This document shows positions 1 through 5,473 of a stretch of DNA of 5,473 bases, piece after piece. Source of the DNA: Candidatus Latescibacterota bacterium (GTDB lineage Bacteria; Eisenbacteria; RBG-16-71-46; SZUA-252); NCBI GenBank assembly GCA_016207265.1, contig JACQPZ010000068.1, positions 1-5,473 on the forward strand. The letters are read 5' to 3'. The translations under genes and the position numbers were made by a program. The stretch's first letter is position 1; each line of letters begins with the position of its first letter. The notes under the pieces are model-generated. The model made no database searches, was not told the DNA's origin, and saw nothing but the letters and a program-made list of their open reading frames with translations.

Positions 1-387
1 CCCGAGAAGCGAACGTTCCTTGCCCCGCAAGTGCTGGGATTTCTGCCGGCGCTCCTCCAGCTCGCGGCCGAGCGCTTCCAGCTCCCGCTTCTGGCTTTCG
101 ATCTCGGCTTGAGTCTCGTCCTGGACGCGGGCCCTCGCCCTCCCCGCGCTGTCGGGAGCCGCCGGGGCGGGAGGAGCCGCGGACGCGGGAGGTGCCTCGG
201 AGGCGGGAGGCGACGCGGACGGCGGCTCCGCCTGCGCGGTCGCGCCGAAAGGCGAGACGGCGCACGCCGCCCACGCGGCGGCGACGACAAGGAGCGCCCT
301 CGCCGCGGCGGCGGGGACGGGTGCCATCCCGGCGGCGGGGACCAGCGCCTTCGCAGCGGCGCCGAGCGCCTTTGTTAGAGCAGCCAT
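1..387 (-). CDS. Exported coiled-coil protein, probable EnvC-type murein hydrolase activator (N-terminal 129 residues; 3' end outside window)
   Basis: Open frame from ATG at 387-385 with no stop before the left edge. The visible protein has three parts. An alanine-rich leader ends with a hydrophobic segment (about 31-49) and a possible signal peptidase site A-T-A before Gln52. A Pro/Ala/Ser-rich linker covers about 53-79. From about 86 a highly charged helix starts (repeated E-L-E and L-E-E-R with heptad-like spacing), predicted to form a coiled coil. This order plus the place directly after ftsEX fits EnvC/PcsB-like activators, whose coiled coil docks on the FtsX outer domain and whose C-terminal LytM (M23) domain activates amidases. 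That domain is not in the window, so the function is inferred. The start overlaps ftsX by 13 bases. GAGGAA directly precedes the ATG with a spacer of only 2 bases, so the internal ATG at 327-325, which would give a more ordinary signal peptide, is an alternative start. Confidence 0.72.
   Translation of the reverse strand, partial: MAALTKALGAAAKALVPAAGMAPVPAAAARALLVVAAAWAACAVSPFGATAQAEPPSASPPASEAPPASAAPPAPAAPDSAGRARARVQDETQAEIESQKRELEALGRELEERRQKSQHLRGKERSLLG
151..231 (-). repeat. Low-complexity Pro/Ala/Ser linker in the EnvC-like protein
   Basis: Residues 53-79 of the exported protein consist almost only of Pro, Ala and Ser, with imperfect repeats of P-P-A-S and A-P-P-A. The DNA shows matching repeats of CCTCCCGC-type units on the coding strand. 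It probably acts as a flexible spacer between the signal peptide and the coiled coil. Confidence 0.6.
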
Positions 388-1247
388 TTCCTCGGCAGGG
401 TCGCGACCGCGATCCAGCTCCCGAGGAGCCCCAGGAGCCCGCTCATCCCCACGAAGCCGAGCAGGGTCGAAACGGGGGGTATGGGCAGTTGAAAGAGCCC
501 CCCGGCGAGCGAATCGTGGATCGCGCGGGCCGCGACCAGCGTGATCCCCGCGGAGATCGTGGCGAGCGCGAAGCCCTCGGCGAGGTACGGCGCCTCGTTG
601 AACAGGAACCCGCCGCCCAGGGAGCGGACGAGGTGGATCGACTCGATGCGGGCCTGCACGGCGAGGCGCGTCGTGGCCCCCACGACGAAGAGCACGCCGG
701 TCAGGACGATGAGCCCGAGCACGACGCCGATCTGATGGAGCGTGCGCACCATCTGCTCGGCGCGCAGCACCCACTCCCCCGCGTAGCGCACCTCCTCGAC
801 GTGAGGGAGCGTCTCCGATTCGCGCGCGATCGAGCGCACTCCGTCCGCGGTCCGGTACTCGGGCTTGGGACGGATCACAAAGGATGCGGGGAGCGGATTT
901 CCGCCCACGGCCTGGAGCAGGGCCTCGTCGGCGACGTCGGCGCGGAACTGCTCCCACGCTTCGTCCTTGCTCACGAAACGGATGCTGTCCACGCCGTTCA
1001 GCAGCCGGAGCTTCGCCGCGAGGATGCCGATCTCCGCGCGGGAAACGCCTTCGTTGAGGAAGACCGAGATCTCCTCGCGCGCCTCGAGCTGGTCCACGTA
1101 GCGGTCGACTCCGGTCAGCACCATGATCGTCAGGAGCAGGATGAGGAGGATCGAGGACATCGAGAAGACGCTCGCGAGGCAGAGCGCCCGATGCCGGCTC
1201 AGGCTTCGCCACACTCCCCGCGCGATGTAGCGGAGCGGACCCGTCAT
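375..1247 (-). CDS. ftsX: Cell division permease-like protein FtsX
   Basis: Complete, 290 residues, ATG at 1247-1245 overlapping the ftsE stop; stop TAA at 377-375. The start is preceded by GAGG (1261-1258, spacer 10 bases). The layout is the FtsX four-helix pattern: a short basic cytoplasmic N-terminus (1-20), TM1 about 21-46, an extracytoplasmic domain about 47-168, TM2 about 171-193, TM3 about 219-241 and TM4 about 259-283. The extracytoplasmic domain carries the family motif N-P-L-P-A-S-F (117-123) and an I-S-V-F-L strand (60-64). After TM2 comes the conserved cytoplasmic stretch with A-R-I-E-S-I-H-L-V-R-S-L-G (199-211). FtsX does not transport; its outer loop relays ATP hydrolysis by FtsE to a murein hydrolase or its activator. 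The long N-terminal cytoplasmic extension of the E. coli protein is absent, so the size is closer to FtsX of Gram-positive bacteria. The last 13 bases overlap the start of the following exported coiled-coil gene, its likely partner. Confidence 0.94.
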   Translation of the reverse strand: MTGPLRYIARGVWRSLSRHRALCLASVFSMSSILLILLLTIMVLTGVDRYVDQLEAREEISVFLNEGVSRAEIGILAAKLRLLNGVDSIRFVSKDEAWEQFRADVADEALLQAVGGNPLPASFVIRPKPEYRTADGVRSIARESETLPHVEEVRYAGEWVLRAEQMVRTLHQIGVVLGLIVLTGVLFVVGATTRLAVQARIESIHLVRSLGGGFLFNEAPYLAEGFALATISAGITLVAARAIHDSLAGGLFQLPIPPVSTLLGFVGMSGLLGLLGSWIAVATLPRKWLL

Positions 1248-1930
1248 GCGCCCCCGGCCTCCCGGGCCTGCGCGAGCGATCCCGTCTCGACGCGGGGCGC
1301 GGGCGCGTCCGAGCGCACGTATCCCTGCTCGAGCCGGATCACGCGGCCCGGGTGACGCTGCGTCCATTCCTCGACGTGCGTCGCGGTGATCACGAGCGTG
1401 TCGCGGTCGCGAAACTGCCTCATCATGGAGAAGATCTGCGCCGCCGCGGCCGGGTCCAGGTTTCCCGTCGGCTCGTCCGCGATGAGAATCCGCGGGTGGC
1501 GCACCAGGGCGCGCGCAAGCGCGACGCGCTGCTTCTCCCCTGCGGAGAGATCGCCCGGGAAGAGCCCCTCCAGGGCGCGGAGCCCCATCTCGTCGAGAAG
1601 CGGGCGCACGCGGTCGCCGATCTGGTCGCGACCCCAGATCCCGGCGATCTGGCAGGCGAGCGCGATGTTGTCGTAGACCGACCGGTCGCTCAGGAGGCGG
1701 AATTCCTGTCCCAGCGAGCCGATCGTCCGCCGCAATCCCGGCTCCGCTTCGACCCGGCCGCTCGTGGGCCGCTCGGCGAACGCGACCAGGCGTAGCAGCG
1801 TCGTCTTGCCGGCCCCGCTGGGACCGACGAGGAAGACCCACTCGCCCGCGTCCAAGGAAAGGGACACGTCGGTCAGCGCGATCCGGTCGCCATACCGCTT
1901 GGAGACGTGCTCGAGTCGGATCAGGGCCAC
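1244..1930 (-). CDS. ftsE: Cell division ATP-binding protein FtsE
   Basis: ABC-type ATPase, 228 residues (E. coli FtsE has 222). With FtsX it forms the inner-membrane complex that uses ATP to switch on septal peptidoglycan hydrolysis through an external activator. I chose GTG at 1930-1928 because GGAG (1939-1936) lies 5 bases before it and the protein then opens with the family pattern I-R-L-E-H-V-S-K. The open frame extends to 2032, but only inside pdxA. Motifs: Walker A G-P-S-G-A-G-K-T (36-43), Q-loop Gln75 in G-Q-E-F, V-Y-D-N (85-88, an FtsE-like feature), signature L-S-A-G-E (128-132, Ala replacing the common Gly), Walker B I-L-I-A-D-E (148-153), D-loop at 157-159 and switch His185. Compared with E. 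coli FtsE as I remember it, the segment before the Q-loop is about 12 residues shorter, while the C-terminal tail is longer. The stop TGA overlaps the ftsX start (ATGA), consistent with coupled synthesis of the two subunits. A LolD identity is less likely given the FtsX-type partner. Confidence 0.94.
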   Translation of the reverse strand: MALIRLEHVSKRYGDRIALTDVSLSLDAGEWVFLVGPSGAGKTTLLRLVAFAERPTSGRVEAEPGLRRTIGSLGQEFRLLSDRSVYDNIALACQIAGIWGRDQIGDRVRPLLDEMGLRALEGLFPGDLSAGEKQRVALARALVRHPRILIADEPTGNLDPAAAAQIFSMMRQFRDRDTLVITATHVEEWTQRHPGRVIRLEQGYVRSDAPAPRVETGSLAQAREAGGA

Positions 1931-2967
1931 GCCCACTCCAGAATTCGGCCGCGGGAGCGGGACGCGAGGTCGACCGCGACCAACGCCGCCTTGATCAATC
2001 CCGCGGGGTCGGGCCGCGCGCCGCGCTTCCACGCGCGGTCGAACGCGGTGCCGTGGTCCACGGATGCGCGGATGAACGGGAGGCCGAGCGTCACGTTCGC
2101 GGCGCCGCCGATCCCCCCCATCTTCGCGGGGATCAGCCCCTGATCGTGATACATCGCGACGACGACGCCGATGTCTCCTCCGATCGCCCGATGCGCGAAG
2201 AAGGTGTCCGCCGGGAACGGACCCTCGGCGCGGATTCCCCGCTCCTTCGCCCGCTCGATCGCGGGACCGATCACGCGCGTCTCCTCGTCCCCGAAGAGCC
2301 CTCCCTCGCCGGCGTGCGGGTTGAGCGCCAGCACCGCGATCCGCTTCTTCATACCCCAGCCGAAATTGCGGAGCGCGGCGGCGCCGTACTCGAGCGTTCG
2401 CAGAAGCGAGCCCGTCTCGAGGGAGTCCGAGACGCGCCTCAGCGCGAGATGGATGGTCGCGAGGAGGATCCGGAATCGCCCGCCGGTGAAGAGCATCCGG
2501 GTCTCGCGCGCCCCGGTCAGCGAGCCGAGGAACTCCGTGTGCCCGGGAAACGGGTATCCCGCCGACTTAAGGGCCATCTTGGAAATCGGCGGGGTGACGA
2601 GCGCGTCCGCGCCGCGCCTTGAGGCGATCGCCGCGGCGACCTCGATCGAGCGGGCGGCGGCGCGGCCGGAGGCTTCGGATGGGACGCCCGGCTCGATTGC
2701 GGCCCACGTGCCGGTGCCGGACACGACGATCGGGGTTTCCCGGGGATCGTCCTCCCGGATCTCGGGCGAGTCCGGGGCGACGGGCTTCAGTCGCACGGGA
2801 GCGCGGGCGAGTCGCGCGGCGCGGCCGAGAATCTCCGGGTCGCCCACCGCCACGAGGCGAGCCTCACGGCGAAGGGTCGCGTTCGCGAGCGTGCGCGCCA
2901 GGATTTCCGGGCCGATGCCCGCGGGATCGCCCATCGTGAAGAGGAGCGTGGGTCGGCGCGCCGCCAC
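1921..2967 (-). CDS. pdxA: 4-hydroxythreonine-4-phosphate dehydrogenase PdxA
   Basis: Complete, 348 residues, normal for the family. PdxA is a cytosolic, metal- and NAD-dependent enzyme. It oxidises 4-phosphooxy-L-threonine to an unstable keto acid that decarboxylates to 3-amino-2-oxopropyl phosphate, which PdxJ condenses with deoxyxylulose 5-phosphate to give pyridoxine 5'-phosphate. Visible motifs in order: T-M-G-D-P-A-G-I-G-P-E (11-21), T-P-P-I-S-K (125-130), G-H-T-E-F-L (142-147, substrate-binding His143/Thr144), A-T-I-H-L (His173), N-P-H-A-G-E (His218), M-Y-H-D-Q-G (His274) and D-H-G-T-A-F-D (304-310). His173, His218 and His274 line up with the three metal-binding histidines known in E. 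coli PdxA (166, 211, 266), so the enzyme should be active. The start is GTG at 2967-2965, with GGAGG 9 bases upstream that sits against the surA stop codon. The gene end overlaps the ftsE start by 10 bases. Nothing in the sequence looks damaged. Confidence 0.96.
   Translation of the reverse strand: MAARRPTLLFTMGDPAGIGPEILARTLANATLRREARLVAVGDPEILGRAARLARAPVRLKPVAPDSPEIREDDPRETPIVVSGTGTWAAIEPGVPSEASGRAAARSIEVAAAIASRRGADALVTPPISKMALKSAGYPFPGHTEFLGSLTGARETRMLFTGGRFRILLATIHLALRRVSDSLETGSLLRTLEYGAAALRNFGWGMKKRIAVLALNPHAGEGGLFGDEETRVIGPAIERAKERGIRAEGPFPADTFFAHRAIGGDIGVVVAMYHDQGLIPAKMGGIGGAANVTLGLPFIRASVDHGTAFDRAWKRGARPDPAGLIKAALVAVDLASRSRGRILEWAWP
1936..1939 (-). promoter_or_regulatory. Ribosome binding site of ftsE, inside the pdxA coding end
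   Basis: GGAG with a 5-base spacer to the GTG at 1930. A second in-frame GTG at 1936 would overlap this site itself, so 1930 is preferred. The site lies within the codons for the final Leu-Glu-Trp residues of PdxA. Confidence 0.6.
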
Positions 2968-2976
2968 TGCTCGAGG

Positions 2977-2985
2977 CCTCCCCTC
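2977..2985 (-). promoter_or_regulatory. Ribosome binding site of pdxA, overlapping the surA stop codon
   Basis: The purine run GAGGGGAGG begins inside the TGA stop of surA. Its GGAGG end is 9 bases before the GTG start of pdxA. This is the strongest Shine-Dalgarno in the window and offsets the weaker GTG start; ribosomes ending surA translation would sit on it. Confidence 0.75.
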
Positions 2986-4327
2986 AGTTCTTGATCTCGA
3001 TGTTGACGTTCTTCCGGATGCGATCCAGCCAGCGGTCGTACGCGTCGCGCAGCTTCTGATTCAACACGATCTGCCTCAGCTCTTCCTTGACCTCGTCGAA
3101 TCGGTACTCCCGCTCCGGAACGCGACCGATAAGCTTGAAGATATAGTAGCCGACGTCCCCCTTCAGCGGGACGCTCACCTCTCCAACGCCCAGTCCCGCC
3201 AGGGGCTCCTGGAAGCTCGGGGGGAGGCCCGGGACGGGGATCTCGCCCATATACCCCCCCGAATCCTTGGTGGCGGTGTCCATCGAGAATCGTTTCGCCG
3301 ACTCCGCGAAGTCCGCCCCGTGGAGGAGGGAATCGCGGACCATGAGCGCCCGCTTGCGCGTCCGCTCCTCGTCGGCGGGATTGATCCTGGTCTGGATCAG
3401 GATGTGACGCGCGTGGACGCGCTCCTCGGTCGAGTCGGTCTGCTCGAGATGCTCGAGCACCTGGATGACGTGCCATCCGAAGCGGCTCCGGATCGGCTGG
3501 CTCAAGTCCATGGGCTTCAGGGTGAACGCGACGTCCTCGAACTCGCGGACCATGGCGCCGCGCATGAAGGTGCCCAGATCGCCGCCCCGCACGCCCGAGG
3601 GGTCGTCCGAGACGGCCTTCGCCACGTCCGCGAACGCCTTCCCCTTGAGGATGGCCGTCCGGGCGCTGTCCGCCCGGACGCGCAGGCGCTTGACCTGCGA
3701 GGAATCGGGCTCGAATCCGATCACGATCGCCGCCAGCGTGAGCGTCTCCGGCCGCTTCCCGAGCGAGTCGCGGTGCGACGCGAAGAACCCCTTGACCTCG
3801 GCGTCGGTCACGTTCGTCCTGCTCTGGACCTCGCGGCCCACGAGCCGCATGACGACGAGCTGGTTGCGCACGTCGGGCTCGTATTTCTTCCGCAGGCCCT
3901 CTTCGGTGGTCTTCTCCTCGGAGAGCGCTCGCTGGAAGCTCTGCTCCGATCCCAGACGATCCCGCACGTTCTGGATCGCCTGAGTCACCGCCTCGTCCAG
4001 CTCGATCTTCGGAATCGAGATGCCCTGCTTCTGCGCCTCGTTCAGGATCACCTGCTCGTCCACGAGCTGCCGGAGCACGTCTTTCCTGAGGCGCGCGACG
4101 CTCGCCGAGTCGCTCGGATCCACGCGCAGGTTCGCCATGGCGAGCCGGAGCTGCTCGTCCACGTCCGACTCGAGGATGACCTCCTTGTTCACGATCGCGG
4201 CGATCCGCTCCGCGGCGGAGGCGGTCCTGCCCGCGGGCGTCGCGGTGGCCAGGATCGCCGCGAGCGCGGCGAGCACCGGGAGGGTCGCGAACGCCTGGAG
4301 CGCGAGAAAGGTTGCGACGCGCCTCAT
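2984..4327 (-). CDS. surA: SurA-like periplasmic chaperone / peptidyl-prolyl cis-trans isomerase with two parvulin domains
   Basis: Predicted 447 residues (E. coli SurA has 428). The start is ATG at 4327-4325, overlapping the upstream stop as ATGA. An AAGGGGG Shine-Dalgarno lies 6 bases before it, and a signal peptide starts right there: Met-Arg-Arg, a hydrophobic run to about 28, and a likely A-S-A cleavage near 38. A longer frame upstream lies inside the previous gene and is not needed. Residues 40-170 match the SurA N-terminal chaperone region (R-I-A-A-I-V-N-K-E-V-I-L-E-S-D opening). Parvulin domain 1 spans about 193-291 (G-G-D-L-G-T-F, F-G-W-H-V-I). Domain 2 spans about 303-402 (V-H-A-R-H-I-L-I, G-G-Y-M-G-E). 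A helix at 408-447 probably packs back on the N-terminal region, as in SurA. By family it escorts unfolded outer-membrane proteins through the periplasm. Domain 1 lacks the first active-site His (A200) and domain 2 lacks the second (Y395). It is followed 16 bases later by pdxA, the same order as in E. coli. Confidence 0.88.
   Translation of the reverse strand: MRRVATFLALQAFATLPVLAALAAILATATPAGRTASAAERIAAIVNKEVILESDVDEQLRLAMANLRVDPSDSASVARLRKDVLRQLVDEQVILNEAQKQGISIPKIELDEAVTQAIQNVRDRLGSEQSFQRALSEEKTTEEGLRKKYEPDVRNQLVVMRLVGREVQSRTNVTDAEVKGFFASHRDSLGKRPETLTLAAIVIGFEPDSSQVKRLRVRADSARTAILKGKAFADVAKAVSDDPSGVRGGDLGTFMRGAMVREFEDVAFTLKPMDLSQPIRSRFGWHVIQVLEHLEQTDSTEERVHARHILIQTRINPADEERTRKRALMVRDSLLHGADFAESAKRFSMDTATKDSGGYMGEIPVPGLPPSFQEPLAGLGVGEVSVPLKGDVGYYIFKLIGRVPEREYRFDEVKEELRQIVLNQKLRDAYDRWLDRIRKNVNIEIKN
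3656..3680 (-). repeat. Perfect 10-bp inverted repeat with 5-base loop inside surA
   Basis: Arms CGTCCGGGCG and CGCCCGGACG flank a 5-base loop (GACAG on the coding strand). It encodes roughly Val217 to Thr224 in parvulin domain 1. There is no T-run after it, so it is not a standard intrinsic terminator. In such GC-rich coding DNA it may be chance. Confidence 0.4.
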
Positions 4328-5473
4328 CGGTCGCCCCCTTCCACGCCTGATGCGGCCGCGAGGCGCAGCGAGGCGAGCCGCGCCGGGAACCGCCGGACGG
4401 GCGTGATCGGGCGCAGGCGCTTCAGCTCGCGTAGGACCCACTTCTCCTCACGATCCGCCCGGTAGTCCACGGCGACGCGGTCTGCCGCTTCCTCGAACGT
4501 GAGCGCTCGGGCCGGCTCTTTCTCCAGCACGAGACAAATGGCGAAGCCGTGTCGGATCCCCACGACCGGAGTGAGGTTCCCCGGCTCGACCGCGCGCGTC
4601 ACGAGGCTCAGCGAGTCGCGATCGGTCTCGTACAGGGTCATCGGCGCATAGTAGCCGGGAAGCAGGGTCGTGGCCGACGCCCCCGGCTGAAGCCGGAATC
4701 GCTGCGCGATGAGCGAGGAATCGAAGGTCGCCTTCCCGCTCCAGAAGTAGCGCGCGGCGCGCGCGCTGTCCTCCTTGATGAAGATCGCCACGACGGCGCG
4801 GCGCGCCGGGGGCCTTCGATATCGCTCAGAATGCGATTCGAAGTAGGCGCGCAACGAGTCCGGGCGGTTTTGCGGCGGAACCTCGCGCGACACCATCGCC
4901 TGCGTCGATACCGATTCGCGGATCAGTCGGAGCACGCGCGCCACCCCGGGGTCTTGGTCGATCCTGCGATCGTGCGCGTCGCGCAGGACGAGTTTAGGCA
5001 GGATTGCGCTCACGGAAAGATGATAGAGCGACTGCGTGTCCGAGATCCGGCCCTTCCCGTCGCTCGCGCGGGGGAGGAGATCGGGGCTCGCGAGGTCCCG
5101 GTAGGTGATCGAGTCCGAGCCGGCGCGGGCGATCACGCCGAGCGCGGGGCGAACGCCCCGTTCAGCGCGCGTTCCGTCCGGCCCGAGCGAGGCGAGGATC
5201 GAATCGGCGAGCTCCGTCACCGCCGCGAATATGGTGGGGCTGACCTGATCCGGATCGAGGGTGAACTTGTACTTCTTGAGGAGTTCCTCGTGGTAGCGCG
5301 GCTCGATCCAGATCGAGCGCTCCCGCACGAGGGACGCACGAATATCGGCGTCCGAGGGCTCCTCGATCGCCTCCACCTTGTAGACCTCCGTGGCGGCGTC
5401 ATTCGGATAGGGCCCCAGGATCTCTCCCGGCTTCGCGGCGCTCACGTCGCTTCTCGAGGCGGGATTCATGAAG
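4324..5473 (-). CDS. Parvulin/PpiC-type peptidyl-prolyl isomerase-like periplasmic folding factor, C-terminal part (5' end outside window)
   Basis: Partial gene: the frame is open to the right edge (codons TTC ATG at 5472-5467) and ends with TGA at 4326-4324. I number residues from the Met at 5469, which is probably internal. Residues 10-36 (A-A-K-P-G-E-I-L-G-P, then a V-Y-K-V-E strand) look like the end of a parvulin domain. A charged linker follows. Around 111-126 is a G-V-I-A-R...I-T-Y-R-D-L stretch of the kind that opens SurA-N/PrsA-like modules, then helices to about 215. Residues 219-317 look like a second, degenerate parvulin fold in which both usual histidines appear replaced by Ala (A228 and A310). 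The C-terminus is basic and Arg/Leu-rich. By family, such proteins assist folding of exported proteins in the periplasm. No signal peptide can be seen because the start is missing. The gene overlaps the next one by ATGA, so the two are probably translationally coupled and may work together. Family assignment is fairly secure; isomerase activity is doubtful. Confidence 0.75.
   Translation of the reverse strand, partial: FMNPASRSDVSAAKPGEILGPYPNDAATEVYKVEAIEEPSDADIRASLVRERSIWIEPRYHEELLKKYKFTLDPDQVSPTIFAAVTELADSILASLGPDGTRAERGVRPALGVIARAGSDSITYRDLASPDLLPRASDGKGRISDTQSLYHLSVSAILPKLVLRDAHDRRIDQDPGVARVLRLIRESVSTQAMVSREVPPQNRPDSLRAYFESHSERYRRPPARRAVVAIFIKEDSARAARYFWSGKATFDSSLIAQRFRLQPGASATTLLPGYYAPMTLYETDRDSLSLVTRAVEPGNLTPVVGIRHGFAICLVLEKEPARALTFEEAADRVAVDYRADREEKWVLRELKRLRPITPVRRFPARLASLRLAAASGVEGGDR
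4334..4340 (-). promoter_or_regulatory. Ribosome binding site of surA
   Basis: AAGGGGG on the minus strand, 6 bases before the ATG at 4327. It lies within the last codons of the upstream gene and decides the surA start over a longer upstream frame. Confidence 0.7.

Noticed and set aside
262..273. Possible lipobox ending at Cys42 of the EnvC-like protein
   Set aside because: The residue at -3 is Trp, not Leu/Val/Ile, and an A-T-A signal peptidase I site follows a few residues later.
192..1355. Plus-strand open frame of 387 codons opposite ftsX and the EnvC-like gene
   Set aside because: The product is Arg/Pro/Glu/His-rich low complexity and lies antisense to ftsX, whose four-helix pattern and N-P-L-P-A-S-F motif are unmistakable.
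1733..1756. Frameshift or sequencing error as the cause of the short FtsE segment
   Set aside because: The reading frame is continuous with matching family sequence on both sides, so an in-frame shortening is simpler.
375..1930. LolCDE-type lipoprotein exporter instead of FtsEX
   Set aside because: The permease has 290 residues with the FtsX motif and a small outer loop, whereas LolC/LolE proteins are about 400 residues with a larger periplasmic domain.
1931..2032. N-terminal extension of FtsE from an ATG at 2032
   Set aside because: It lies wholly inside pdxA, has Arg/Pro-rich content unlike FtsE, and a GTG with a good Shine-Dalgarno sits exactly at the family N-terminus.
2968..2983. Promoter or terminator in the only intergenic gap
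   Set aside because: The gap is 16 bases, is filled by the pdxA Shine-Dalgarno region, and has neither a -35/-10 pair nor a stem followed by a T-run.
4328..4441. N-terminal extension of the SurA-like protein from position 4441
   Set aside because: It would precede a clear signal peptide and lies inside the upstream gene; ATG at 4327 has its own Shine-Dalgarno.
2171..4465. Plus-strand open frame of 764 codons opposite surA and pdxA
   Set aside because: It is antisense to two clearly recognisable genes, its product is Arg/Ala/Leu-rich without any domain, and very GC-rich DNA often lacks stops on the opposite strand.

Overview
All recognisable genes in this 5.5 kb window lie on the minus strand, so transcription runs from the right edge to the left edge. 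They look like one tightly packed operon. Three junctions overlap by 4 bases, 4 bases and 10 bases, the last junction overlaps by 13 bases, and the only gap is 16 bases (between the surA-like gene and pdxA). There is no stretch over 300 bases without a gene, and I see no RNA gene, insertion sequence, CRISPR array, internal promoter or terminator.

Reading in the direction of transcription: (1) the C-terminal 382 residues of a periplasmic parvulin/PpiC-type folding factor, cut by the right edge (4324-5473); (2) a complete SurA-like chaperone with a signal peptide and two parvulin domains (2984-4327); (3) pdxA, for vitamin B6 synthesis by the DXP-dependent route (1921-2967); (4) ftsE, the ATPase of the divisome ABC complex (1244-1930); (5) ftsX, its membrane partner (375-1247); (6) the first 129 residues of an exported coiled-coil protein, most likely the EnvC-type murein hydrolase activator controlled by FtsEX (1-387, cut by the left edge).

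The gene set points to a diderm bacterium: SurA-type chaperones serve outer-membrane protein assembly, and surA-pdxA adjacency is also known from E. coli. The DNA is very GC-rich, with third codon positions mostly G or C. The combination of paired PpiC/SurA proteins, pdxA and ftsEX with a short FtsX resembles high-GC lineages such as Gemmatimonadota or Candidatus Eisenbacteria. That placement is a guess from gene style, not a sequence match.

Functionally the operon joins envelope protein folding (two foldases), septal peptidoglycan remodelling (FtsEX plus activator) and one cofactor enzyme. This is mostly a housekeeping region; I do not see a clear undescribed system. The points most worth a second look are a roughly 12-residue shortening in FtsE just before the Q-loop, the loss of different active-site histidines in the two SurA parvulin domains, and the degenerate parvulin module of the upstream paralogue.
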